A stretch of 64,000 nt of DNA from Datura wrightii (taxonomy: Eukaryota > Streptophyta > Magnoliopsida > Solanales > Solanaceae), in NCBI GenBank assembly GCA_035772735.1, contig JASDFA010000002.1, positions 37,902,501-37,966,500 on the forward strand, in the 5' to 3' direction. The notes beneath the pieces are model-generated. The model was not told the origin of the DNA, did not search any database, and saw only the letters and a program-made list of their open reading frames with translations. The position numbers and the translations under genes were made by a program. Below, one piece after another: positions 11,528-20,600 of the stretch (its first letter is position 1; each line of letters opens with the position of its first letter).

Positions 11528-12275
11528 ATGGGCCAAGAGCCTAGGATTCTGCCTCCCTATCCTCAAAGGTTAGCAAAGAAGAAGGAGGACAATCAGTTTC
11601 AAAAATTCATTGAGATGTTCAACAAATTGTCCATAAATATATCTTTGGTGGATGCATTGCTCCAAATCTCAAGCTATGCAAAATTCATGAAAGAACTACT
11701 GAAGAAAAAGAAGGTTGTTGATGTTGGTGTAAGGCAAGTAACACACCATTGTAGCGCAATGATGGCGAGCAATCTTGCTCCCAAAATAGAGGATCTTGGA
11801 GCTTTCACTATACAGTGCACCATTGGACTATGTGTTTTCACAAAGGCCTTGTGTGACCTTGGTGTGAGCATAAACTTGATGCCTCTTGTAATTTTTAAGA
11901 AGTTAGGTTTGGGAAATCCCAAGCCTACGGCTATGAGGTTATTGATGGCGGATAGGTCTATCAAGAAACCCGTGGGAGTGCTAGACGATGTTTTGGTCTG
12001 AGTGGTAAAGTTCATCCTTTCATTCGACTTTGTGGTATTGTATTGTGAAATAGATGTTGAGGTGCCCACTAATAGCAATGGGAAGCGCACTGGTGGATGT
12101 GAAGTTAGGGGAGTTGAATTTTAGCATAGGTGGTGATGAAGTCACCTTTAATGTATGTGAAACCACCAAGCTCCTAGATGAGTGCAAGGTGATAGGGGTC
12201 TTCCATGATAAGGTAGAGCAACACAAAATTTGGAATGTTGAGGCTTATTCAGAGGATGTCCCTTCGGAGTATTGA
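11528..12275 (+). pseudogene. Protease region of E5 with pol deleted
   Basis: The passage PPYPQRLAKKK, FQKFIEMFNKLSINI, YAKFMKELL leads to the aspartic protease core CDLGVSINLMP (near 11850) and LRLLMADRS, then DVKLGELNF and VTFNVCETTK. Athila proteases normally read DLG at this place, so the leucine is not damage. A stop after DDVLV splits it. Instead of RT the sequence runs within about 100 codons into GACAATTGA and the stem-loop module that in E2 follows integrase. So RT, RNase H and integrase have been lost. Confidence 0.75.
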
Positions 12276-12291
12276 CAATTGAGGAGGTATT

Positions 12292-12339
12292 CGTCATGCC
12301 ACGATGTTAAATAAGGCATTTCTTAGGAGGCAACCCAAG
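12292..12339 (+). promoter_or_regulatory. Two-stem-loop module after gag-pro (E5)
   Basis: First stem CGTC-N7-GATG with loop ATGCCAC, then 15 nt, then second stem CTTAGG-AGGCAA-CCCAAG. The same layout with the same 15-nt spacer is at 19727-19774 (E1) and 54680-54727 (E2). Confidence 0.6.
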
Positions 12340-13006
12340 TGTTTGTTTTAAGTTGATGCTTTGATATTTTTTGTGTTTTTGTTTTGTAGGGTGGACTGGA
12401 TGAAACTAGGTTGAAGAAAATAGGGAAATTGCAGCGTGAGACCTACGAAACGTAGGTGCTCAAGTGGAAGCACCACATCAATGCGAGAGAGAAGAAGAAA
12501 GCTGGGAGTAAAAAGAGAGGGACCCAGTTCTTTACTGGCGAAACGCCGGTGACAATCTACAACTCCGCTAGTTTAACACTGGTTCTACCTAGTGAACTTG
12601 GGAGTTAAAGTGTACACGGTGAATCATCGGCGGAACGCAGACGGCAACCTGCGAACTGCCGGTTAAACGTCACCTGCACAATATTGAGTCGGGCATAGGT
12701 GGAGGTATACCTGTGCTTGAAATGACAAAATGTCGACACCTACCAACATCTGCAGGTTCAATGCAAGTAGAGGTACATATTTCATTTAAAATCTTGACCG
12801 ACCCTTGGATGACCTAACCCGTGGCTCTTTAAAAATCCAATCAAAACTCATTGAAATTCCCAAAATCCCTGCTCTCCAAAATTTCATCTCCCTCAATAAC
12901 ACTTTTCACTTTCCCAATACTCCATTTCCCAACTATTCCACCTTTCCAACTCCCTACTATTAAAACCCACCTCCTCACCCACCTATCATCTTCACTCTTC
13001 TCTCCC
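12340..13006 (+). other. Non-coding stretch upstream of the E5 internal promoter
   Basis: It contains a GC-richer block of imperfect repeats at 12537-12665 (GCGAAACGCCGGTG, GGCGGAACGC, AACTGCCGG) that resembles a block in the E5 LTR (27340-27450: CACCGG/CCGGTG stem, GGCGGAATGC). From about 12880 the strand becomes strongly pyrimidine-rich. The frame at 12851-13075 is a by-product of this composition. Confidence 0.5.
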
Positions 13007-13013
13007 TATAAAA
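13007..13013 (+). promoter_or_regulatory. Internal TATA box for ORF2 (E5)
   Basis: TATAAAA in the context CCCTATAAAACCCC, inside a CT-rich stretch and 149 bases before the 5' splice site. E1 and E2 have TTTTAAACCCCC and TTTTAAAACCCC at the matching place. Confidence 0.6.
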
Positions 13014-14824
13014 CCCCTTCCTCTCATTCTCTTCATTTAACCTCACCTCACACGAATCTCACTAAGCAAAACTAGTTCTCACATGTTCGGAGAGCTACCA
13101 TTGTTAGTCAAGCCACAAAGCTCCCATCTAGTTACTTTTTCTCACTACTCATTCGGTATGTATATCCTTGATTTTATCTGGCTTGTTGTTGAGAATGGGA
13201 GTTCAAATTAGGCATGCTAAATCTGAAATTTTCCATACCCATTTCCCCCATTTCCTATTTTGTGATTCCCTTTTGTTGGATTCTTATAATGTGGGTATGT
13301 TGGGGGTTCGGATAATTGAATAATATTGGCGGGGGTACAAATTTTGTAGAAATGTCAAATGAAATTGTGTGTTTGATATAATGGTTGGGGGTGAAGTCAG
13401 AGTAAACCCATGTGCTTAAAATACATAATTTGCTCAATGATAAATTGGGTGACGTCGTTCTTCAGGGCAAATCGTCATTTTTCTTTTATTGTGTTGCTTG
13501 AGGAAGTATCTTATAATGTGAGGCTGTGTGAGTAAGGATTCTATTAGAGAGAATTGATGTTGAACTGATTTGGGATGAACTACACCAAGCGGTGTTTCAC
13601 CTGTGAGTCGCTTATCAGGCTTGACGAAATGTCGGCTAAAGCGTAGGTGTGGGTTTGAGGTTTTAGGAAACTGCCCATCACCCGCATTTCACCTTCTCTT
13701 TGCGTATCATAACTTGAAAAATGTCGGTGTAGAACCAGTAAGTTGCAACTTGGCCCAGATATCTATCCAAGCCAGCGATTCAGCTATGTCTCGCGGGTCT
13801 CAACCAGCATTTCGCAGCTGTGTCGTTGGTACTGCTGGCACATGATTTTGTTATTTCACCTTGTTATCATCCAATTTTGAGATTTCTATTCCAAGCTTAG
13901 TTTAGCGGTTCTTCTACTTGTGTTCGGTGGTTCGTAAGGGTTAAAAACCGACACGCAAGTGCACGGGGTCAAACAAGTAGTAAGTGGCTTTAGTAAGCCA
14001 AGTATCGATCCACGGAGACTCTGGATAAGTGAAAATTGCTCAAGTATACTATATTATATCTCACTTCTAAATATGCTGACAACAATGTAACCAACAATTA
14101 AATAAGTTGTTTTATAAATTATATACTAAACTACAAACAATTATCTACTGTGAATTTAAACTATGGATATGAGCATGCCGAGGTTAAGAACATGTAATGA
14201 ACTGATTATAATCATAAATTGGTTAATCTTTTCTTCCAGTTGCTAGCCAAGAACATTAGCCAAGAGATTAAAACTCTCGTATTTAATCTCACTTAAGAAT
14301 CATAAACCATCCGTCTACATTTCTGTGATCAAATGCAATTCATGACCTAGCAATACAATTCCGGTTCCTAAATTGACTAATACGGCTTTCAAGTATATTT
14401 CTATCAGGAAAGCACATCAAAACTCAATTTTCCCAAATCAAGTAAAGAACAATATCCTATTAATTCACAACTTTCCAATTTCGTGCTCTCTCGAGTGAAA
14501 TCGGACTTTTTAGATGTACATTAATGTAGGCCACACACCAATGCAGTAAGAACAAGAATTAATAGAACAACATGGAAGGAAAAGATTAAAAACCATATAA
14601 TTAATAATCAAAATTCATCACAAGTGTTCATAACCTCAACAAGGGAGGGAATTAGCCACTCATTTGTGGATTAATCATCCTAAAACAAGTGTTAATCATA
14701 CAAACAATTGAATTAGAGAAGAAAGAAAGAGAGAAGAAACCCTAAACTTTTCGTCCCTCAACTTCCTGTAACCCACGTCATTGCTCCACCAAGTCTGAAT
14801 TATGAAAAAATAAGCCTAAGTGTT

Positions 14825-14835
14825 CTATTTATACT
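14825..14835 (-). promoter_or_regulatory. LTR TATA box (E1, 3' LTR)
   Basis: AGTATAAATAG in element sense, about 510 bases from the LTR start, so U3 is about 0.5 kb and R plus U5 about 0.9 kb. Confidence 0.75.
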
Positions 14836-14866
14836 AATGGGAATTTTTCCCGGAATAACAAGCAAC

Positions 14867-15096
14867 GTGTCACGGAGTGCATCGCGGAGCACTGCCTCCG
14901 TGACATGACGTGGACGCGGACCCTCACTAGAATTTGGGGGTCCAGGTATAAAGCATCAACGTGGCACGGCATGCAACGCGGAGGCTTGCCTCCGTGCCAC
15001 GGAGCTGTCGCGAGGCTCCACTGGAATTTATGCATTTTTCCACCCTCCAGGCAGAATGCCTCCGCGATGGCAGCGTGACACGGCTCCATCGCGGAG
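14867..15096. promoter_or_regulatory. Three GC-rich hairpins upstream of the LTR TATA box
   Basis: Inverted repeats with arms GTGTCACGGAG/CTCCGTGACAT (14867-14877, 14896-14906), GTGGCACGG/CCGTGCCAC (14961-14969, 14992-15000) and CTCCGCGATGG/CCATCGCGGAG (15060-15070, 15086-15096). The first two share a framework but differ by paired changes. The block is present in every LTR copy of the family. Confidence 0.8.
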
Positions 15097-15343
15097 CCCC
15101 TTTAATTGGTGCAGTCCAATGCTTTTTCCTTTGCTCGCTTACAAGTCCAACTCCGATATCCTCCAACATGCATTTTAGCTTCTCGAAATCACATTTTACC
15201 TACAAAACAATGCTAATCATGTTGGTTAGTATAAATTCACATTTTATTACCAATTACATGAAAATGTATACACATTGCACGATAAACAAGGCGAAAATGA
15301 TACGTTTGAGTATCACTTGGGCATATAAATCTGCCCAAGATCA

Positions 15344-15360
15344 CTTACCCCACAATTAAA
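15344..15360 (-). other. Polypurine tract (E1)
   Basis: TTTAATTGTGGGGTAAG in element sense, directly before the LTR start. Confidence 0.8.
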
Positions 15361-17214
15361 TCCTTGTTCGTCCTCGAACAACGAACACACAATTCATGCA
15401 AATTACATCCCAACCTTCGCCACTATGGTGCGACAATTTGAGCTACGGTCATACCGATCATTCAATATTGCAAATCATCAAGAAAACATGCATGGTCTTA
15501 ACAATGCAATGACCTTTCATACATCAAGACTTCCTAGACTTTAAGAATCGACTCTCGATATCGGCAAACTCATGCAAATCAGCTAGTCAAGATATCCGAC
15601 ACGAAAATCAATCTTTCATCAAGCATGTGCCCTTAAAACTCAAGAGAATCTTCCCCTTTTTGCTCATGTGACACACAAACATTCAAGTAGGGGCATGTAA
15701 AAATTAATTTCACTCTCTCTCCCAAAAGACTTCACATGCATCATGTCATGACCCATAAGCTTGCCCTTAGTGTATTACTCCACTAATATAAAGAAATGCA
15801 ATGTAAGATCACGTAGGACTTTAATGGGTTGTAATGGAAGCTATGGAACTAGTACATATTGGATTAGCCAATAATAGCCACTGGCATCCTTAAGCGCCTT
15901 TTCAACACATTCCCATCAACTCATGGACATTGTTTCTCTCTTTTCTTTTTTCCATCATCCCATTCATGATGATTTACTTTCGTATGGCCCATTTCATCAA
16001 GCACACTTGACACAAAAACAAAGGTTTTTCATGCACCTTCATTATCATTTAGTTATAGCAAGTGCACCTTCAACCTTTTCTTTTCTCACTCTGCTTTTCT
16101 TTTTCTTTTCACCATTCTCACTCTTTGACACTTTGGGAAAATTTTTGTTCTTCTTAAGCACTTAAGAGTTTTGTATAGACTTTACGGCTAATGAAAAGAA
16201 AGAATTAAGCTCAGTTTATACATTTTTGGACAAAAGAAAGAAATAATAGGCTAAAGGCTCAACGGGCTGACTAGGGTATACAATCACATAAAAAGGGGAG
16301 TATGACAAGAAAAAAATAGAAACTCTCGGTTAAAACAAAGAAATGCCTACATCCTTTCCAACACTACACCTCCTTCATTTCGTTTTGTACACACACCAGG
16401 CAAGTTCTAGACACTTCACAATAGCATGGAATAACAATACCTCACTTCACACTTCATGCACATGCTCTATTCAAGATGCATTCACAGACTGTTCAATTAG
16501 CTAATTACATGAATTCAAAAATTAAGCCTCAATCACGCCGAATCGAACTCTACAGCCTAGGTATCTCAACGTATTTGCAAAATTGCATGCTTTCATACGA
16601 ATCACCTTTGCATTTTGAATATCAGGTATAACACGCAACCAACATTTCACAACCATATAGTAACTACAGCTTCCGTGATGCAATCCACCAAACAAAAAAA
16701 CTGAAAATAAATTAAAATAACTACTCCTACCGACTAAATTTCCCTTAAGACGGTCGTCATCCATCCATCATAGGGAACGGTCACTAACTATGACGTCGGT
16801 TCAATGGGACTATTCTCGGTAAAAGAACCGAAAACAAACGCCGAGAAACCCAAAATTATTTACAAAATATTTACAAAATATTTTAATATGAACAAAATAT
16901 TTTCGCAAAATTTTAAAAATATCGATCATTTCGATAGAAAAAAAAATAAGAAAATATTTACAAAAATTCTTACAGACTTAGCTGGCAACAACAACATTCC
17001 ACAACACACACCAATTTCACAAATAATTACAAATAAGAACAACTTGCAATTCACAAACATAGGGAAACATACATACATAAATATCGAGGAAGGCATACAA
17101 GCAAACCAGCCCAGCCCAGCACCTAACTACTCCCCACCCCACACTTAAACCGAACACTATCCCCAGTGTTCACAAAAATTAAAAATCACATAATTGGGTG
17201 GTGGAACTCCATGA
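15361..17214 (-). other. 3' non-coding region of E1
   Basis: No supported gene. It holds blocks conserved with the diverged E5: AAGGGCAAGC-TATGGGTCA (about 15742-15786), GTCTAGAACTTGCC (16399-16412) and the TTCCC-N28-GGGAA stem (16740-16777), all given in element sense. Confidence 0.65.
16740..16777 (-). promoter_or_regulatory. Conserved TTCCC/GGGAA stem in the 3' non-coding region (E1)
   Basis: In element sense TTCCC, 28 bases containing TGATGGAT and TCTTAA plus an inner GACG-AC-CGTC stem, then GGGAA. Matching structures: E7 2059-2096, E2 51934-51971 (one mismatch), E5 25625-25665. Confidence 0.55.
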
Positions 17215-18433
17215 TCAGTCAAAGTATTCCACTTCTTCATCAGGAGCTGCTGCCTCATCTCCCATGTCCGAGTCGCCTCCGTCGTCGTCATCGGACTCTA
17301 CATCGGAGTCCTCCCGGCGTGTCTCCTCATCCGTGGGGACATCATCGTCAGTGGGCTCTACAAAGGCTGGCCCCACTCGGCATAGAGCCTTGGCGTATTC
17401 ACCAAATGGGTAATCCAGCTCGAGCTGCCATACCTCCTCCTCCGTGGCTGGTCTCCCACCGATCCTGAGCTGGAGCGTTTGCATTCCAAACATCCGTGCC
17501 ATGTACTGGTCGTCACGAGCATGTCGCTCGCCAAGTGTTAGCACTGGCCCATGTGTGGTGTTGGGGGCCTTAGTTTTGGTCACATCCAAGGCCCGCCGCT
17601 CCAACTGCGGGATGTAATCCAAAGACTCTTCCTCGACGTCGAGGCCCCGGGAAAGGTGGTGATTAGTCCACCGAACCCATACCTGTGGCCTTGGTGTAGT
17701 CGGGCTCTCTTCATGGCGGATATGATGACCGCCCCAACATTAATCTCCAGCCCTTTCATCAGGGCATACACCAGGAAAACACGGTCCCGGGTCACATCAG
17801 TCATGTGCACCCCCGGGATTAGGCACGAGCAGACTATCTTCAGCCAGATTCTGGCCTCCCTGTTCATTTGAGAATAAGGTAGAGTCTGGTGGTAGCCCCT
17901 TTCCTTGTGTCTGATCCATCTAGCTATGGATCGAGCCCCACACAATGTGCGTCTGATGTCGGCATATGGTGGGGTAATATTCAGCTGGCGGAGAATGTGG
18001 GCGTCTGTGTCCCGCGCTCCGTAATGGCATTTAGTTGTTGGGGTTCCAGAGTGACTATCTGCCCTCTGATCTTGATGGTGTGGCTTCTGATTGCCGGGTT
18101 CCAATTAGCATAGAACTCTCAGACCAAGTGTAGGTTGCATTTCTTGGGCTCCTGAAATATGAAGCTGAGCCCAGCTGCCTCGATCCGTTGAACTATGCGG
18201 GGGAACTCCTGTGCTAATAGTTCCCTTGCTATATGCTCCTCGGGGAAGTATTTGTTTTCTTTGTGTTTGGCGTACCACTTCTTCCCCTCATCAGTCACCC
18301 ATCTAGTTCCGTATTGGCAGCGCTGGCCGCGTGGAACTGCTGGTGCAGCTGGGACTACTGTGCCCAGTCTAAGTCTTTTCCTCCCGGTGCCTGAAGTTGA
18401 TGCACCCTTACCTTTATCTTGCCTGCTTGCCAT
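17215..18433 (-). pseudogene. ORF2 of E1 (putative plant transposon protein family)
   Basis: About 400 codons. The start MASRQDKGKGAS at 18433 lies five bases after a 3' splice site. Order: basic N-terminus, YGTRWVTDEGKKWY, FPRIVQRIEAAGL, EFYANWNPAIRSHTIKIRG, ITPPYADIRRT, RGYHQTLPYSQMNREARIW, CSCLIPGVHMTD, YALMKGLEINVGAVI, then a D/E-rich tail ending EEVEYFD. One stop replaces arginine before EFYANW (CGA to TGA), and frameshifts lie near 18022 and 17650. It has no signal peptide, membrane helix or nuclease motif that I can see. The role is unknown; the family name is from memory. Confidence 0.8.
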
Positions 18434-18438
18434 TTTGT

Positions 18439-19138
18439 CTGTCAACACAAATAAACAAGTGCAATGTCAAGCTAAATGAATATTAACTTCGGCTAAGGTC
18501 GGGTTAAGCTAAGTTTACCCCACACTTAGTCCTTAGCTACGGTTACGATACTACGGCAAGAATAACTTTATTTACACCAAAAAAACTGCTATACAATTCA
18601 TGCTTAGTGCGTTCAACAAGAAAAATTCGACGGTATAACTTCAGCGTACTACTCAGACTTCATACAGCTAATCCCAATCACTACCATCTCTAGCAATTCA
18701 ACCATCGCACTTAGCAAAGAAAAACAACAAAACAAAAACACAACAAAAAATATATACATGAACCTATATAACCAACCCAGTTCGAACAATTTTCAACATT
18801 TTCCCCAAAACCTGAGAATTCGTCGTCTATTAGCATTCAACAATGGTTACACCGACTTATCTCATTTCACTACGTACACCCCGGCATATATTTCACAAAT
18901 TCAACACATTACCCATTTCGATTTCAACAACCAAGCCCTAGAATTGAATTTCGCAATTAAATTCGAATAATTCATGCAATCGACAAGTTCAAACGCTCAT
19001 TACAACATTCCAAACATTTATCAATTAATAAATAACTCAACTTCATGCTAAAATTTGATTTAGGGTGATTTATCTCACCTCCCATGCTTAAATTCAAATA
19101 AAATCGCTAAAAACTTGAGAGAGAATCGGAAAACATAC
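18439..19138 (-). other. Predicted 700-bp intron before ORF2 (E1)
   Basis: Minus-strand donor CTCCAAG/GTATGTTTTCC at 19138 and acceptor TTTGTGTTGACAG/ACAAAATG at 18439. The interval is AT-rich with no protein similarity. The equivalent sites exist in E2 and E5. Confidence 0.65.
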
Positions 19139-19271
19139 CTTGGAGTTGAAAAACCGACGAAAACTTGGTAATTCCTTGTCTTAAACCGTGGCTCGTTGAT
19201 AGGGAAGGGATTTTAGGAAGTTTGGTCACGGAGGAGAACAAGTATGAGGGAAAAAGGGGCGAAATCGGGGG

Positions 19272-19278
19272 TTTAAAA
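19272..19278 (-). promoter_or_regulatory. Internal TATA-like box for ORF2 (E1)
   Basis: In element sense CATTTTAAACCCCC, about 135 bases upstream of the donor site, followed by a pyrimidine-rich leader without ATG. A second candidate, CATATAAATTG, lies at about 19325-19335. Confidence 0.45.
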
Positions 19279-19292
19279 TGTAGAAAACACGC

Positions 19293-19473
19293 GGGTCACC
19301 CGGCAACCCGGTGTGACCCGTCACAATTTATATGGCAACGTGTCACGGAGTGCATCGCGGTGCACTGCCTCCGTGACACGGAGCCATCGCGATAGATTAT
19401 TGGAATTTTAAAAAATTCCAGATTACACCTCAACGTGTCACGGAGGGTAAGCGGAGGTCCTCCTCCGTGACAC
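19293..19473. promoter_or_regulatory. GC-rich hairpins upstream of the ORF2 promoter (E1)
   Basis: Two copies of GTGTCACGGAG/CTCCGTGACAC (19340-19350 with 19369-19379; 19435-19445 with 19463-19473) and GGGTCAC/GTGACCC (19293-19299, 19313-19319). The first pair is the motif of the LTR promoter. Confidence 0.7.
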
Positions 19474-19479
19474 GGAGCT

Positions 19480-19726
19480 ATCGCCCCCGCTCACTGTCTT
19501 CAACATTTTTTTAATTTTTTCATACCTCGCTTTTCCATCACGATTCCGTGCACATTTTTCTCCGTTTGACCAGAAAATCATCTCACTAAACAAAATTGGT
19601 TAGATTAATAGGTTTCACCTAACTAAAATAAAAAAATACTAACTAAAACGCAAAAATTTTGTACTCAATCAAGAAAAAGAAAAATAAAATCTATGTACAC
19701 TTTACAAAATGAAAGAAAAAATTTTT
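19480..19726 (-). other. AT-rich spacer between gag-pro and the ORF2 promoter (E1)
   Basis: Low-complexity A/T sequence; I see no gene or structured site. Confidence 0.5.
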
Positions 19727-19774
19727 CACGGGTTGCCTCCCGTGCAGCGCCTGGTTTACCGTCGCGGCTCGACG
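19727..19774 (-). promoter_or_regulatory. Two-stem-loop module after gag-pro (E1)
   Basis: Element sense: CGTC-GAGCCGC-GACG, 15 nt, CACGGG-AGGCAA-CCCGTG. It begins 10 bases after the TGA stop of the upstream frame. Both stems are perfect. Confidence 0.65.
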
Positions 19775-19784
19775 TCCTTTATGC

Positions 19785-20600
19785 TCAATTGTCCGCTAGG
19801 GTGATGGACGATTTCTCACGATCATTGTCCTCCCCCCAGTAGTGGTTACACCTATCCGGCGGTCTTCCCATCAACTCTTGGGAATCATTCATCTGCTTAG
19901 CATTACCATGATCAATTACATTGATCACCGAGAGTTCTTCATTCACCATCGGGAGCTTGGGTGCTTTGTACACATCGAACACCTCTACCTTGTTATGTGC
20001 TCGCATAGTAAGTTGACCCGCAGCTACGTCGATTAATGCTTTCCCGGTTGCCAAGAAGGGTCGTCCCAAAATAAATAGGACTTCCGCGTCCGGTTCAAAA
20101 TCCAGAACAATAAAATCTACCAGGAAAATTAGGGAGCCAACTTACACTTGAACATCCTCAACAATGCCATCCGGCCTAGCTAAGGATCGATCCGCCAACT
20201 GCAAAATTACGGTTGTAGGTCTAGGACTCCCTAGACCCAACTTTCTGAATACCGAAGATGGCATCAGATTTATGCTTGCTCCCAGGTCACACAATCCACG
20301 AGCTCGGATGCTCTGCCCAATAGTAAGCTGGATAGTAAAACTTCCAGGGTCTTTTAGCTTCATGGGCAGTCTATTTTGGATCCGGGAAGTGCACTCCTCC
20401 GTCAAAGCTACTATGGCATACTCAGTCAAATGACTTTTGTTGGCCACAATGTCTTTAATGTATTTGGCATATTTAGGCACTCCCTGCAAGACATCAACAA
20501 GAGGTAAGTTAACATGTACCTGTTTAAGCACCTCCATGAATTTCTTGAAACACGCCTCCTCCTTGTGTTTCTTGAGTCGTTGAGGAAACGGGGGTGGAGG
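19785..20600 (-). pseudogene. Protease of E1, pol deleted
   Basis: Continues from Gag in one frame (20142-21020): FPQRLKKHKEEACFKKFMEV, VPKYAKYIKDIV, then CDLGASINLMP and LQLADRSLARPDG, the Athila aspartic protease. A stop at 20142 separates the last part, MGRPFLATGKALIDVAAGQ. After DSQELMGRPPDR the frame passes directly to CNHYWGEDNDREKSS, which corresponds to the end of integrase in E2. A single deletion therefore removed RT, RNase H and integrase while keeping the pol stop. Confidence 0.85.

Larger units (their letters stand above)
13921..15343 (-). repeat. E1 3' LTR
   Basis: Begins TGTTCGG and ends AGATCA on the plus strand. It contains the TATA box (14825-14835) and the three-hairpin block (14867-15096). 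Same length as its partner. Confidence 0.95.

Noticed and set aside
12851..13075. Short proline/serine-rich open frame
   Set aside because: It coincides with the pyrimidine-rich promoter and leader of ORF2 and lacks any family pattern.
17215..18433. ORF2 as a retroviral envelope gene
   Set aside because: No signal peptide, hydrophobic fusion or anchor segment is visible; the ends are basic and acidic instead.
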